Source: Gammaproteobacteria bacterium
GTDB taxonomy: Bacteria > Pseudomonadota > Gammaproteobacteria > Eutrophobiales > Eutrophobiaceae
DNA length: 64,000 nt
Direction: 5' to 3'
NCBI GenBank assembly: GCA_030829955.1
Contig: JAURNY010000019.1
Span: 88,026 to 152,025 of the forward strand
Shown in pieces: positions 18,602-29,781 of this stretch. The notes under the pieces are model-generated. The model was not told the DNA's origin and searched no databases. It was given only the letters and a program-made list of their open reading frames with translations. How positions within the stretch are numbered: position 1 is the first letter of the stretch; each line of letters begins with the position of its first letter. Both the position numbers and the translations under genes were made by a program.

Positions 18602-19239
18602 TCTTTACCCTGATACAGCTGATGTTGATTGATATAGTCTATAGTCTCCGGAAACAGATAATCATCCAACTTTTTTCCGGCCTTGATTGACTCCCTGATT
18701 AACGAAGATGAAATATCTATTAGTGTTGTTTGCATAAAATATATATGTCCGAAAAGTGATTCTCTAATAGTTTTTACATTATCGGTAACATGTTTTCTAA
18801 TCCAATGATGTAAAGTTCTGGATAAAGTTGTTTCTTGAGCTTGTCTCTCAGCCACGACGATATGCGCATAGTTTAATAAGGCTTCCCATTGATGCCAGCT
18901 GTCGATTTGATTAAAAGCGTCTCTGCCCATCAGCAAACACAGCGAATGCTTTTTATAGTCTTCGCGAAATGAGCGTAGCGTATCGATCGTATAAGAGATC
19001 TCGTTACGATCCAACTCGCGGGAATCAAGCGACATAATGTCGTATTGATTAATGATAGCATTAATCATGTTAAGTCTGTGTTCAGTGCCTGCAACAGGCA
19101 TGTATTTATGTGGAGGAATATTGACGGGAACCACACTTATACTCTGCAAACTCAGCAACTCGCAAGCCTGATTGGCTATAGAAACATGTCCTTTGTGTAA
19201 GGGGTCAAAAGTGCCGCCAAGGATGCCTATTGGCTGCAT
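18598..19239 (-). CDS. nadD: Nicotinate-nucleotide adenylyltransferase NadD
   Basis: NadD joins nicotinate mononucleotide and ATP to give deamido-NAD. The 213 residues begin IGILGGTFDPLHKGHVSIA, with the nucleotidyltransferase HxGH-type motif (HKGH), and have CLLMGRDAFNQIDSWHQWEALL and a late ISSSLIRE motif. It starts the nadD-rsfS-rlmH unit. A gap of 64 bases separates it from proA upstream. Confidence 0.96.
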   Translation of the reverse strand: MQPIGILGGTFDPLHKGHVSIANQACELLSLQSISVVPVNIPPHKYMPVAGTEHRLNMINAIINQYDIMSLDSRELDRNEISYTIDTLRSFREDYKKHSLCLLMGRDAFNQIDSWHQWEALLNYAHIVVAERQAQETTLSRTLHHWIRKHVTDNVKTIRESLFGHIYFMQTTLIDISSSLIRESIKAGKKLDDYLFPETIDYINQHQLYQGKE

Positions 19240-19303
19240 AAACTATAACGAACCATCATTATGTAAATTATGGTTAGAACATCGGCAATAATCATACTGT
19301 GCT

Positions 19304-20560
19304 TTATTGACGAATATGACCATTACCCAGCACGATATATTTTTTTGACGTTAGGCCTTCAAGACCAACTGGGCCTCTGGCGTGAAACTTGTCAGTGCTA
19401 ATTCCAATTTCAGCACCAAGTCCATATTCAAAACCATCAGCAAAGCGTGTAGAAGCATTAACCATTACAGAGCTTGAATCAACTTCGCGTAAGAAACGTT
19501 GCGCATTCTCAAGATTGTCGGTAACGATAGCTTCGGTATGTTGCGAACTGAATTGGGCAATGTGTGCCATTGCCTCATCGATATTGCCAACAATTTTTAA
19601 TGACATGATCGGTGCTAGATATTCGGTGGCATAATCGTCATTAGTTGCTGCTTTGATATCACTATAAAGTTTTCTTGATGATTCACAGCCACGAATCTCT
19701 ACACCTGCTTCATCATATTTAGGTTTAAGTTGTTTTAAAACTGACTCAGCTACATCTTCTGCGATCAATAAACATTCCATCGTATTACACGTACCATAGC
19801 GTTGAGTTTTTGCATTGAACGCAATTGCTACAGCCTTATCAATATCAGCATATTTATCTATATAAACATGACAAATGCCGTCGAGATGTTTTATGACAGG
19901 CATGCTTGCCTCATTGCTAATGCGTTCAATCAAACCCTTGCCCCCACGAGGCACGATCACATCAACATATTTATCAAGACTCAATAGTTCACCTACTGCC
20001 TGTCTGTCGGTTGTATTAATCACCTGCACAGCATTAGAAGGTAGTCCGGCTTGTTTAAGGCCGTTTTGAATATATGTGGCAATAGCCTGATTTGAATGAA
20101 TTGCCTCTGACCCCCCGCGTAAGATAGCGGCATTGCCTGACTTTAAACATAAACCTGCAGCATCTGCTGTTACATTGGGCCTGGACTCATAAATAATTCC
20201 AATAACACCCAATGGCACGCGCATTTGCCCAACCTGAATACCGCTAGGTCGCGAAGCAAGATTAATTATCGTCCCGATAGGATCAGTTAAGGAAGATATT
20301 TGTTGTAGGCCTTCCGCCATATTAGCTATACGGTCATCGTTTAATCCAAGACGATCCAGCAAGGCGTCCTCAAGTTTATTTTCTTTTGCTTGTTTGAGGT
20401 CTTTTTCATTGGCGCTTAATAATGATTTCTTGTTTTTTAGAATTTCATCGGCAATGAAATTAAGAGCATTATTTTTTGTTGCGGTATTGGCTCGCGCCAT
20501 TTCAACAGATGCTTTACTCGCCTGTTGGCCGACTTCAAGAATGTAGCTTGATATATCCAT
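19304..20560 (-). CDS. proA: Gamma-glutamyl phosphate reductase ProA
   Basis: ProA reduces glutamyl-5-phosphate to the semialdehyde with NADPH in proline synthesis. The 418 residues show the aldehyde dehydrogenase fold with [43 protein letters not shown] and the catalytic Cys in [13 protein letters not shown]. The end FTSKKYI-like signature ([13 protein letters not shown]) is present. ProB is not in the window. The gene lies between holA and nadD, probably in one transcript with them. Confidence 0.97.
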   Translation of the reverse strand: MDISSYILEVGQQASKASVEMARANTATKNNALNFIADEILKNKKSLLSANEKDLKQAKENKLEDALLDRLGLNDDRIANMAEGLQQISSLTDPIGTIINLASRPSGIQVGQMRVPLGVIGIIYESRPNVTADAAGLCLKSGNAAILRGGSEAIHSNQAIATYIQNGLKQAGLPSNAVQVINTTDRQAVGELLSLDKYVDVIVPRGGKGLIERISNEASMPVIKHLDGICHVYIDKYADIDKAVAIAFNAKTQRYGTCNTMECLLIAEDVAESVLKQLKPKYDEAGVEIRGCESSRKLYSDIKAATNDDYATEYLAPIMSLKIVGNIDEAMAHIAQFSSQHTEAIVTDNLENAQRFLREVDSSSVMVNASTRFADGFEYGLGAEIGISTDKFHARGPVGLEGLTSKKYIVLGNGHIRQ

Positions 20561-20579
20561 TAAATTTTTTATTTATTAA

Positions 20580-21602
20580 TTAAATTAATTGTGATGTTAC
20601 ACCGGCAATCGCCAGAAGTAACATATCGAGTTTTTCCCATGCCATTTGTTTGTCTGCGCTTTTCAACGTTCTATCGAGCTTGGCGCAATACGCCAGCAAC
20701 TTTTGTAACTGTTTACAATCATGTCGTCTCAGAACGGCTTCGATTGACCGTTGTTTTGCATCCCAGATGCGGTGCTGACGGTACAACTGATCCATATTAC
20801 TGCCACGCGCCTTTTCAAAGGCAAGGAAACAGGTGCGTCGAAACTCCCACATTAAGGCACCAAATAAGACTATCGGTTCCGTGCCTTCTTTGCGCAAGCC
20901 ATGCAGCATTGTGAGTGTGCGTTCTACAGAGCCAAAATACGCGCTTTCAATCATAGCAAAAACATCATAACGGCTACTGTCGGCAACGGCATTCAATATG
21001 TCACCCAATGCTATAGATGGTTTATCAATTAATAGATTAAGTTTTTCAATCTCCTGTCGCGCTGCTAGAAGATTACCCTCTACACGTTGAGCAATAAATT
21101 GTGCCGCGTCATGATCGATTTGTTTATCCAGCAGTTTAAAACGACCCTGTATCCAATCTGGTAATTGAGCTGGACTTACCGGCCAGGTTTGTATTAATAC
21201 ACCTACTTTCTCTACAGCTTTTACCCACTTGGTATTTTGTACGCTTTTGTCCATCTTCTCGGCACTTATAAGCAGTATCGTGTCAGGGTTTGCTTCCTCA
21301 AGACATCCTATGATGGTAGCTGCCCCTTCCTTGCCAGGTTTTGGCGCGGCCATTCTTAATTCTATAATCCTGCGACTGGCAAATAATGAGAGGTTGGCAC
21401 TCGCTTGATTGAACGATTCCCAATCAAAAGATTTATCTATATTAAATACATTACGTTCATCATAGCCCGATTGTCTTGCCTTGCTGCGGATCAAATCCAG
21501 ACTTTCCAGTCTTTGCAGTGGTTCATCCCCGCTAATGAAATAAACTGGTGCTAGTTCGCCACGTTTTAAATGGGTGCCCAGCTGCTCCGGTTTTAAGCGC
21601 AT
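20580..21602 (-). CDS. holA: DNA polymerase III subunit delta HolA
   Basis: The delta subunit opens the beta clamp within the clamp loader. The 340 residues follow the family plan: an N-terminal LAPVYFISGDEPLQRLE (degenerate AAA+ P-loop) and clamp-binding residues in ANLSLFASRRIIELRM. A central LEGNLLA-like motif (VEGNLLAARQEIEKL) and the C-terminal collar domain follow. It lies 9 bases after lptE, in the common leuS-lptE-holA order. Confidence 0.94.
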   Translation of the reverse strand: MRLKPEQLGTHLKRGELAPVYFISGDEPLQRLESLDLIRSKARQSGYDERNVFNIDKSFDWESFNQASANLSLFASRRIIELRMAAPKPGKEGAATIIGCLEEANPDTILLISAEKMDKSVQNTKWVKAVEKVGVLIQTWPVSPAQLPDWIQGRFKLLDKQIDHDAAQFIAQRVEGNLLAARQEIEKLNLLIDKPSIALGDILNAVADSSRYDVFAMIESAYFGSVERTLTMLHGLRKEGTEPIVLFGALMWEFRRTCFLAFEKARGSNMDQLYRQHRIWDAKQRSIEAVLRRHDCKQLQKLLAYCAKLDRTLKSADKQMAWEKLDMLLLAIAGVTSQLI

Positions 21603-21611
21603 CTAGATATT

Positions 21612-22106
21612 TTATTGTCCTGCGATGAGGGCTTGGAGGCGTTGTAATACCTGGTTGGAAGCACGATAGACGAGGTCTTCACGAATGATGGTTTCTTCCG
21701 AGAAGGTGCCTAATACTGCACCATCATCAAACGCATAATCTCGTGACAATTTGATGTTATCGTTATTTAAAAGTTGTTTACCACCTTTTTCGTAAGCATC
21801 AATGTTCGCTTCGTAAGTGATTAAATATTCTTCTACTTTGCCGGTTGCCGCTGACACACTGAGCACAGAACGCTCAAAACGTTCGCTGTTTAATTTAATT
21901 ATATAAGACGCTTCCTGAGGTGACTGTGTAATGTTCGAACCGGCGCCTTCCAGTTGCAGTCGGACCTGTTCCAGTAATTGTGGTGCACCTTCGTTTTGCA
22001 GATAAATGCTGGTTGCTGCAAACCCAGATAACTGAGCGCCACGTAGCTGGAAACCGCAAGCGGCAACAAAACACATGGAGACAATGACAAGTAAACGATA
22101 AGGCAT
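21612..22106 (-). CDS. lptE: LPS-assembly lipoprotein LptE
   Basis: LptE plugs the LptD barrel that puts lipopolysaccharide into the outer leaflet. The 164 residues have a lipoprotein signal ending in VAAC (Cys near residue 16), then GFQLRGAQLSGFAATSIYLQ and YLITYEANIDAYEKGGKQLL, fitting the LptE (RlpB) fold. Identification also rests on its place between leuS and holA. There is a 39-base gap to leuS. Confidence 0.92.
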   Translation of the reverse strand: MPYRLLVIVSMCFVAACGFQLRGAQLSGFAATSIYLQNEGAPQLLEQVRLQLEGAGSNITQSPQEASYIIKLNSERFERSVLSVSAATGKVEEYLITYEANIDAYEKGGKQLLNNDNIKLSRDYAFDDGAVLGTFSEETIIREDLVYRASNQVLQRLQALIAGQ

Positions 22107-22145
22107 GATTATCCTGGTATTTAATTGAATTACACTATCTTAACA

Positions 22146-24635
<2,490 letters not shown>

Positions 24636-24681
24636 CTAGCGTAATGCCTATCGACAAGAACGACTTGAATAAGAAATAAAA

Positions 24682-24705
24682 AACCCCGCCGAAGCGGGGT
24701 TAATA
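24682..24705 (-). terminator. Rho-independent terminator of the porin gene
   Basis: AACCCCGC (24682-24689) pairs with GCGGGGTT (24694-24701) around a four-base loop that reads TTCG on the minus strand. Read on that strand it is followed by a run of T (from the A-run at 24676-24683). It lies just after the porin stop codon at 24724, so it ends that transcript. Confidence 0.88.
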
Positions 24706-24723
24706 AACAAAATAGAATTTAGT

Positions 24724-26175
24724 TTAGAAGTACCACTGACCACGTAAAATAAAGTATTGTGCGTCATCAGCTGCTGCTCCAGGTTCGAGCTCGCCGTTTA
24801 TACCCCCACTACCTAGCTCGCTATCTGCGCCAAGATTCGCATCGAGTACGTTAACATAATTAGCAGAGAAGCGAATGTTGTTGCTTGGATACCAATTCAA
24901 CGCAGCTGTTAATACGTCTGCTTCATCCGAAGTAATTGATCCAGCATTATCATAGTCACCACTGGTGTAACGAAGTGCTGCTTCCCATGCACCTAGGCCA
25001 CCCTTGTTAAGCGGGTTCTTAACCTTAGTTTGTTTGAATGCGCCACTCTTCCAGTCGTAGTTGCGTGATTCGCCGGTGAAGTAGTAAGAACCGTATACAT
25101 ACCAGGCATCGGAATCTAGGTCACGCACAGTTGGGCTGTCTTCAATAGTATTGTTTGCATACTCAGCCTGTAATGACAATGGCCCCCAAACACCAGCCGC
25201 TTCAGCGACAAATGTTGTCGATGTTTCATGATTGGTAGCATCATTTTCGAGAATGTCGTTACCAGGATGTATTTCTGCCTCACCGTCGATGTTGAAACCG
25301 CCGCCGCCAGAAATCTTGTCAAATGCCGCACCGATACCAAAGTGAATCGCTTTGGTTTTTTCATGCACAGGAGAAGCAGTTAATCGACCAACAAACCCGG
25401 TGCCAGTAGGTGCTTCATCTTCATTAGCTGTACCAATGTAGTATGCACCTGCTGCAGTAAACATATCATTGAAATGACTTTTAGCTGACAGCGCATATTG
25501 ACGACCACCACCAGTGTCAGCAACGATACCATTTACAAACTGTGAACGCTCAATAAAGGTAATGTATTTAGAGCTGGTCAATTCTTCAATACTTAAAGGC
25601 GTTTTATGATGACCCAAAGTAACGGTTACCGGTTTGAAACCAGTGTACGCAATATAGGCATCTTTAATCGCATTTGTATGAGGTGCACCACCGCCCTGAT
25701 CATCAGCAAAGTCATATTGAAACTTGAATTTCCAAAGATCCTGAATTTTGCCACTTAAGTAAATACGAGCACGGCGAAATTCGGTTACCGGGCTACCACC
25801 TTCGCGGGCAAAGTTAACATCGCCAAAACCAACAGTAGTGTCTGCCTGTAAACGACCACCGATGCGGAATTCATTTCCGTCTTCACCTTCAAATACCAGT
25901 TTACCTTTGGTGTTGATTTTAGGCATGTCTTTGGTTGCTTCCTTAACCTCTGCTTTCATTTCGTTGACTGAACCTTCAACTTTTTCAGCATCAGCTTTGC
26001 TTGCATTGGCCAGCAACTCATATTCTTCTGCTGAAATGCTGCCTTTATCTCTTAATATTTTTAATAAATCCATCATAGCTTCATTGCTTGCCATGGCTGG
26101 AGTGGATACTGCGGCCATCGATCCGATCAAAATCGAGCCTAGCAGTGATTTAATATGTGCTTTTTTAAACACCAT
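24724..26175 (-). CDS. Phosphate-selective porin, OprO/OprP type
   Basis: This is an outer-membrane trimeric barrel for anion, probably phosphate or polyphosphate, entry. The 483 residues have a signal peptide (about 1-29, cut after PAMA), then a short helical segment with ISAEEYELLANASKADAEKV. A long beta-barrel follows, with alternating patterns such as IGGRLQADTTVGFGDV, FRRARIYLSGKI, and LGHHKTPLSIEELTSSKYITFIER. It ends in Phe (ILRGQWYF), the usual outer-membrane assembly signal. AAGGAGA precedes the ATG. It is divergent from phoB, which supports Pho control. Selectivity for phosphate is inferred from family and place. Confidence 0.9.
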   Translation of the reverse strand: MVFKKAHIKSLLGSILIGSMAAVSTPAMASNEAMMDLLKILRDKGSISAEEYELLANASKADAEKVEGSVNEMKAEVKEATKDMPKINTKGKLVFEGEDGNEFRIGGRLQADTTVGFGDVNFAREGGSPVTEFRRARIYLSGKIQDLWKFKFQYDFADDQGGGAPHTNAIKDAYIAYTGFKPVTVTLGHHKTPLSIEELTSSKYITFIERSQFVNGIVADTGGGRQYALSAKSHFNDMFTAAGAYYIGTANEDEAPTGTGFVGRLTASPVHEKTKAIHFGIGAAFDKISGGGGFNIDGEAEIHPGNDILENDATNHETSTTFVAEAAGVWGPLSLQAEYANNTIEDSPTVRDLDSDAWYVYGSYYFTGESRNYDWKSGAFKQTKVKNPLNKGGLGAWEAALRYTSGDYDNAGSITSDEADVLTAALNWYPSNNIRFSANYVNVLDANLGADSELGSGGINGELEPGAAADDAQYFILRGQWYF

Positions 26176-26213
26176 AGTTCTCCTTTAGTTAACTTAAAGA
26201 TATAAAATAAATC

Positions 26214-26242
26214 AAACTCATGACCTTTGAGTTTCAAAGGTC
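26214..26242 (-). promoter_or_regulatory. Overlapping inverted repeats in the porin leader
   Basis: GACCTTTGA (26222-26230) and TCAAAGGTC (26234-26242) form a 9-base stem with a 3-base loop. A second repeat, AAACTCA (26214-26220) and TGAGTTT (26228-26234), shares bases with it, so only one stem can form at a time. Both lie 39-67 bases before the porin ATG, probably inside its leader RNA if the promoter lies further upstream. This could be an operator or an RNA switch. Confidence 0.4.
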
Positions 26243-26301
26243 TTCCCAATTTGAAGTATGCTTAAAATAAGATTTATCTGTTGCAGGCAAATGAACAGAA
26301 A

Positions 26302-26319
26302 GTTACAGAATTGTTAAAA
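26302..26319 (-). promoter_or_regulatory. Weak Pho-box candidate for the porin
   Basis: On the minus strand this 18-base element contains CTGTAAC as its second half and matches about 12 of 18 positions of the E. coli Pho-box consensus. A further CTGTTCA lies just downstream, 10 bases from the CTGTAAC. It is 127 bases before the porin ATG. The match is weak, but the gene family makes Pho control likely. Confidence 0.35.
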
Positions 26320-26372
26320 AGTCGGTTTAAATAGGATATGGAGTATTAAGAAACGAATATTAATTACAGTTT

Positions 26373-26390
26373 GTGTCATTAAGTTGTAAT
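26373..26390 (+). promoter_or_regulatory. Pho box of phoB
   Basis: GTGTCATTAAGTTGTAAT matches about 13 of 18 positions of the PhoB-binding consensus, with two TGT half-sites 11 bases apart. A -10-like TCTAAT lies at 26401-26406, 10 bases after the box, as in Pho promoters where the box replaces the -35. It suggests PhoB controls its own gene. The predicted transcript start is close to the first ATG at 26414. Confidence 0.65.
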
Positions 26391-26413
26391 ATTCTTCATA
26401 TCTAATAGCCCGC

Positions 26414-27124
26414 ATGTTAGAAATAGAAATGCCAAAAGCTAAAGACAAAATACTCATCGTTGAGGATGAAGAAGCCATCAGAGACATGCTGGGCTATGCG
26501 CTCATGAAAGAAGGTTATGAGTGTTCTGAGGCGAATGATGTTGAAGAAGCAAGAAATAATCTGCAAACATCCCGACCCAATTTAATTTTGCTTGACTGGA
26601 TGTTGCCGGGCATGAGCGGAATTGATTATGCAAAACGTTTGAGAATGGTGCCCGACACACGAGACATACCAATAATCATGCTGACTGCTAAAGGCGAAGA
26701 GTCAGATAAGGTTAGGGGTCTTGAAACTGGTGCGGATGATTATATTACCAAGCCTTTTTCAACCAAAGAGTTAGTGGCGCGTGTCAAAGCGGTGCTTAGG
26801 CGTTACGAAAGTGATGATATCTCCGAGTTAGTTGAGGTGCAGGGTTTAAAGCTGGATCCAGCAACCTATCGCGTGACAGCTAATGACACGATAATTGATA
26901 TCAGTCCAACGGAGTTCAAGTTATTGCACTTTTTTATTAGTCATCCTGAACGCGTTTATAGCCGTTCTCAGCTGCTCGATCAGGTTTGGGGTGAAAATGT
27001 GTATGTCGAAGAACGTACAGTTGATGTTCATATTCGTCGCTTACGAAAAACACTCGAGCCATTTGCTTACGATCAATTTATTCAGACTGTTAGAAGCGTG
27101 GGTTACCGTTTTTCTGCAAAGTAA
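26414..27124 (+). CDS. phoB: Phosphate regulon response regulator PhoB
   Basis: PhoB is an OmpR-type regulator that activates phosphate-starvation genes when phosphorylated. The receiver domain has [14 protein letters not shown], the phospho-acceptor Asp in [10 protein letters not shown] (residue 61) and [14 protein letters not shown]. The C-terminal winged helix has [12 protein letters not shown] and [17 protein letters not shown]. Two starts are possible: 26414 (236 residues) and 26429 (231, closer to E. coli PhoB). Neither has a good Shine-Dalgarno. It is followed 27 bases later by phoR. Confidence 0.96.
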   Translation: MLEIEMPKAKDKILIVEDEEAIRDMLGYALMKEGYECSEANDVEEARNNLQTSRPNLILLDWMLPGMSGIDYAKRLRMVPDTRDIPIIMLTAKGEESDKVRGLETGADDYITKPFSTKELVARVKAVLRRYESDDISELVEVQGLKLDPATYRVTANDTIIDISPTEFKLLHFFISHPERVYSRSQLLDQVWGENVYVEERTVDVHIRRLRKTLEPFAYDQFIQTVRSVGYRFSAK

Positions 27125-27151
27125 TTTATTTTTAACTAATATAGACTCTAT

Positions 27152-28468
27152 ATGAATGACGACATTAAACGCTTTATAGTCGTAATTCTTCTTTCATTCT
27201 TTGCCGGATTAATTACTGGCATGTATCTTTTTTGCCTTAGCCTTGGTCTATTTGCATTTATTTGTTGGCAATATCAACAATATAAAAACATTTTAATCTG
27301 GTTAAAAAAACGAAATGAATCCTATGGTCCAGAGCAAACTGGCATGGTAGATGATATTTGTCGTGAAGTAGATTCAATAAAAAAGCGACATAATATTAGG
27401 GAAAAAAAACTGGGTCTCTATTTAAAGCAGTTCCAAAACGCGACAAATGCGCTGCCTGATGCAATCGTTGTTCTTGGTGAACATGGTGAAATTGACTGGG
27501 CAAATAAAAAAGCCGAGGAATATCTTGGCATCATTTGGCCAAAAGATGCGAGCATGCGAATTTCCAATCTGGTTAGAAAAAATGAATTGGATAATTTTTT
27601 GAATGGTAGCAATACTCATGTGCAGCTTGGATTCGAACTTAAATCACCGGTAAATTCACAAGTGCAACTAGAAATACGAATCAGTCCTTATGGCGAAATA
27701 CAGAATTTATTAGTTGCTCGAGATATATCAAATATTGTCAAAACTAATCAAATGCGCAAAGACTTTATTGCGAATGCTTCGCATGAATTGCGTACTCCGC
27801 TGACTGTAATATCGGGCTATTTAGAAAGTTTTGTTGACGATACATTATGCCCACAAGAGTGGTTGCCATATATACGACAAATGCGATCACAAACATCGCG
27901 TATGCAAAGTTTGATAGAGGATTTATTGACGCTTTCAAGTCTCGAGGCAAATCAAGGCAAGGCTGAAAAAGACATTGTTCAGGTGCCAATTATCATTTCA
28001 AATATTGTTAAGGAAGCGATCACTTTAAGCGGCTTATCCATGCATGAAATAAATGCTGAAATAGACGATAAATTATTTATCTATGGGCACCAAAATCAAT
28101 TATATAGTGCTTTTTCCAATATCATTTTTAATGCAGTGAGATATACCCCCGAAAAAACGGAAATCAGTATTTCATGGTCAGCAGATGAATATGGTGCGCA
28201 TTTAATCGTTGCTGACAATGGCAATGGTTTTGAGAAAGAACATATTCCAAGATTAACAGAGCGTTTTTATCGAATTGATAAAGGCAGATCGAGAGAAAGG
28301 GGTGGCACAGGTTTGGGGTTGGCAATCGTTAAACATGTGATGGTCAGGCATGATGCGGATCTTCGAATCAAAAGTGAACCTGGAAAGGGTAGCGAGTTTT
28401 CCTGTCATTTTCCTGTACAAAGAATAATGATGAATGACATCAGTAAAGAACAGATTCTTGTTGGATAA
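27152..28468 (+). CDS. phoR: Phosphate regulon sensor histidine kinase PhoR
   Basis: PhoR phosphorylates PhoB when the Pst transporter reports low phosphate. The 438 residues (431 in E. coli) have two short membrane segments (about 8-38), a PAS domain (about 95-190) and the HisKA motif ANASHELRTPLTV (His211). The ATPase domain contains NIIFNAVRYTP, VADNGNGF and GGTGLGLAIVKHVM. No large periplasmic sensor is present, which is normal for PhoR and fits sensing through PstSCAB-PhoU. It lies between phoB and pstS. Confidence 0.96.
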   Translation: MNDDIKRFIVVILLSFFAGLITGMYLFCLSLGLFAFICWQYQQYKNILIWLKKRNESYGPEQTGMVDDICREVDSIKKRHNIREKKLGLYLKQFQNATNALPDAIVVLGEHGEIDWANKKAEEYLGIIWPKDASMRISNLVRKNELDNFLNGSNTHVQLGFELKSPVNSQVQLEIRISPYGEIQNLLVARDISNIVKTNQMRKDFIANASHELRTPLTVISGYLESFVDDTLCPQEWLPYIRQMRSQTSRMQSLIEDLLTLSSLEANQGKAEKDIVQVPIIISNIVKEAITLSGLSMHEINAEIDDKLFIYGHQNQLYSAFSNIIFNAVRYTPEKTEISISWSADEYGAHLIVADNGNGFEKEHIPRLTERFYRIDKGRSRERGGTGLGLAIVKHVMVRHDADLRIKSEPGKGSEFSCHFPVQRIMMNDISKEQILVG

Positions 28469-28505
28469 GTAGCTGTTTATAATGAATATAATTGTCACTA
28501 TAAAT

Positions 28506-28556
28506 TTGTAATCAAACCGTAATATTTATGACACTACATTGTCATGTCAAATTTAC
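28506..28556 (+). promoter_or_regulatory. Pho-box array before pstS
   Basis: PhoB half-site-like heptamers TTGTAAT (28506), CCGTAAT (28517) and TTGTCAT (28539) fall on an 11-base register, giving one full box at 28506-28523 and one degenerate box at 28539-28556. ATGACA (28528-28533) and TGTCAT (28540-28545) also form a dyad. A -10-like TTCTAA occurs at 28567-28572. pstS then has a strong AAGGAG. Confidence 0.6.
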
Positions 28557-28617
28557 ATAATCCGCATTCTAAAATTAATTTATGATTTTTGTAATTTATC
28601 TCAAGGAGATAGCGTAA

Positions 28618-29589
28618 ATGAATATGAAGAGAATTTCTGCTTTGATCATCACAGCAGCCACAATGTTGCCATTGAGCACGATAGCAGAAGACAAGGTCGA
28701 TGCCGGTCTTCCTGACTATGCAAAAGCAAGCGGCGTATCGGGTAATATTAGTAGTGTTGGGTCTGACACTTTGGCTAACCTGATGACCCTTTGGGCCGAA
28801 GAATTCAAAAAGTTATACCCGAACGTTAATGTTCAAATACAGGCAGCCGGTTCATCAACTGCACCACCTGCGTTAACTGAAGGTACGTCGAACTTCGGAC
28901 CAATGAGCCGCAAAATGAAAGATGGTGAATTAGCAGCTTTTGAAAGTAAATTTGGTTACAAACCAACGCCTGTGGGTGTGGCTATTGATGCGCTAGCCGT
29001 TTATGTAAATAAAGACAATCCAATTGAAGGTTTAAGCATTCCTCAGGTTGATGCGATGTTTTCTGCAACCCGTAAATGCGGTTATGCAAATGATATTACT
29101 ACCTGGGGTGATGCTGGATTGACAGGAGAATGGGCAAACCGTCCTGTTCAGTTATATGGTCGCAACTCAGTGTCTGGTACCTACGGTTATTTTAAAAAGA
29201 AAGCGCTTTGTAAAGGCGACTACAAAGATAGCGTAAATGAACAACCAGGCTCTGCTTCTGTTGTACAAGGTATTACCAAGTCAATTAATGGACTGGGTTA
29301 CTCTGGTATTGGTTATAAAACCTCTGGCGTTAAAGCAGTTCCTCTTGCTAAAGAAGGCACTGATTACATTGCTGCTACACCAGAAAACGCATCTAATGGG
29401 TCTTATCCATTAGGTCGCTTCCTATATGTTTATGTCAACAAACAACCGAATAAACCATTGCCACCTCTTGAAGTAGAATTCATGAAAATGGTTTTATCCA
29501 AGACAGGTCAAATGGTTGTTGTGAAAGACGGTTATATTCCTTTGCCTGCTGCGGTAGCTGAAAAACAACTTTCACAAATCATGCAATAA
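28618..29589 (+). CDS. pstS: Phosphate-binding periplasmic protein PstS
   Basis: PstS captures phosphate in the periplasm for PstCAB. The 323 residues carry a signal peptide (about 1-23, ending STIAE). Phosphate-contact stretches are [37 protein letters not shown] and [14 protein letters not shown]. This sequence set resembles the PstS of Pseudomonas and relatives. The start has AAGGAG 10 bases upstream. A strong terminator follows, so pstS is probably made in excess over the permease. Confidence 0.95.
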   Translation: MNMKRISALIITAATMLPLSTIAEDKVDAGLPDYAKASGVSGNISSVGSDTLANLMTLWAEEFKKLYPNVNVQIQAAGSSTAPPALTEGTSNFGPMSRKMKDGELAAFESKFGYKPTPVGVAIDALAVYVNKDNPIEGLSIPQVDAMFSATRKCGYANDITTWGDAGLTGEWANRPVQLYGRNSVSGTYGYFKKKALCKGDYKDSVNEQPGSASVVQGITKSINGLGYSGIGYKTSGVKAVPLAKEGTDYIAATPENASNGSYPLGRFLYVYVNKQPNKPLPPLEVEFMKMVLSKTGQMVVVKDGYIPLPAAVAEKQLSQIMQ

Positions 29590-29617
29590 AACCACTTTCC
29601 CCTTCCGGAAAGAGAAT

Positions 29618-29642
29618 AAACCCCGCCTAGGCGGGGTTTTTT
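29618..29642 (+). terminator. Terminator between pstS and pstC
   Basis: CCCCGCC (29621-29627) and GGCGGGG (29630-29636), extended by three A-T pairs, form a GC-rich hairpin followed by six T. A weaker hairpin CTTTCC/GGAAAG sits just before it (29595-29612). It separates the pstS message from the permease genes. Confidence 0.9.
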
Positions 29643-29739
29643 ATTTCTTGCAGGATTTCTCGATCATTTTCCTTCACAATGATAGGTGTAAGAGTATTAA
29701 ATTGTCGCTAACGATAAAATTAAACATATATTTTTTAAG

Positions 29740-29757
29740 CATTCACATATTTGTCAT
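29740..29757 (+). promoter_or_regulatory. Pho box before pstC
   Basis: CATTCACATATTTGTCAT matches about 13 of 18 positions of the Pho-box consensus. A -10-like TATTAA (29765-29770) follows. The inferred transcript start is only about 5 bases before the pstC ATG, which lacks a Shine-Dalgarno. This gives pstCAB-phoU-ppk its own Pho promoter after the pstS terminator. Confidence 0.6.
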
Positions 29758-29781
29758 AAAGTCTTATTAAACTGAGCGACC

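Noticed and set aside
26222..26242. Porin-leader hairpin as a terminator
   Set aside because: No immediate T-run on either strand.
28528..28545. ATGACA/TGTCAT dyad before pstS as an independent operator
   Set aside because: The right arm coincides with a PhoB half-site on the 11-base register, so it is treated as part of the Pho-box array.
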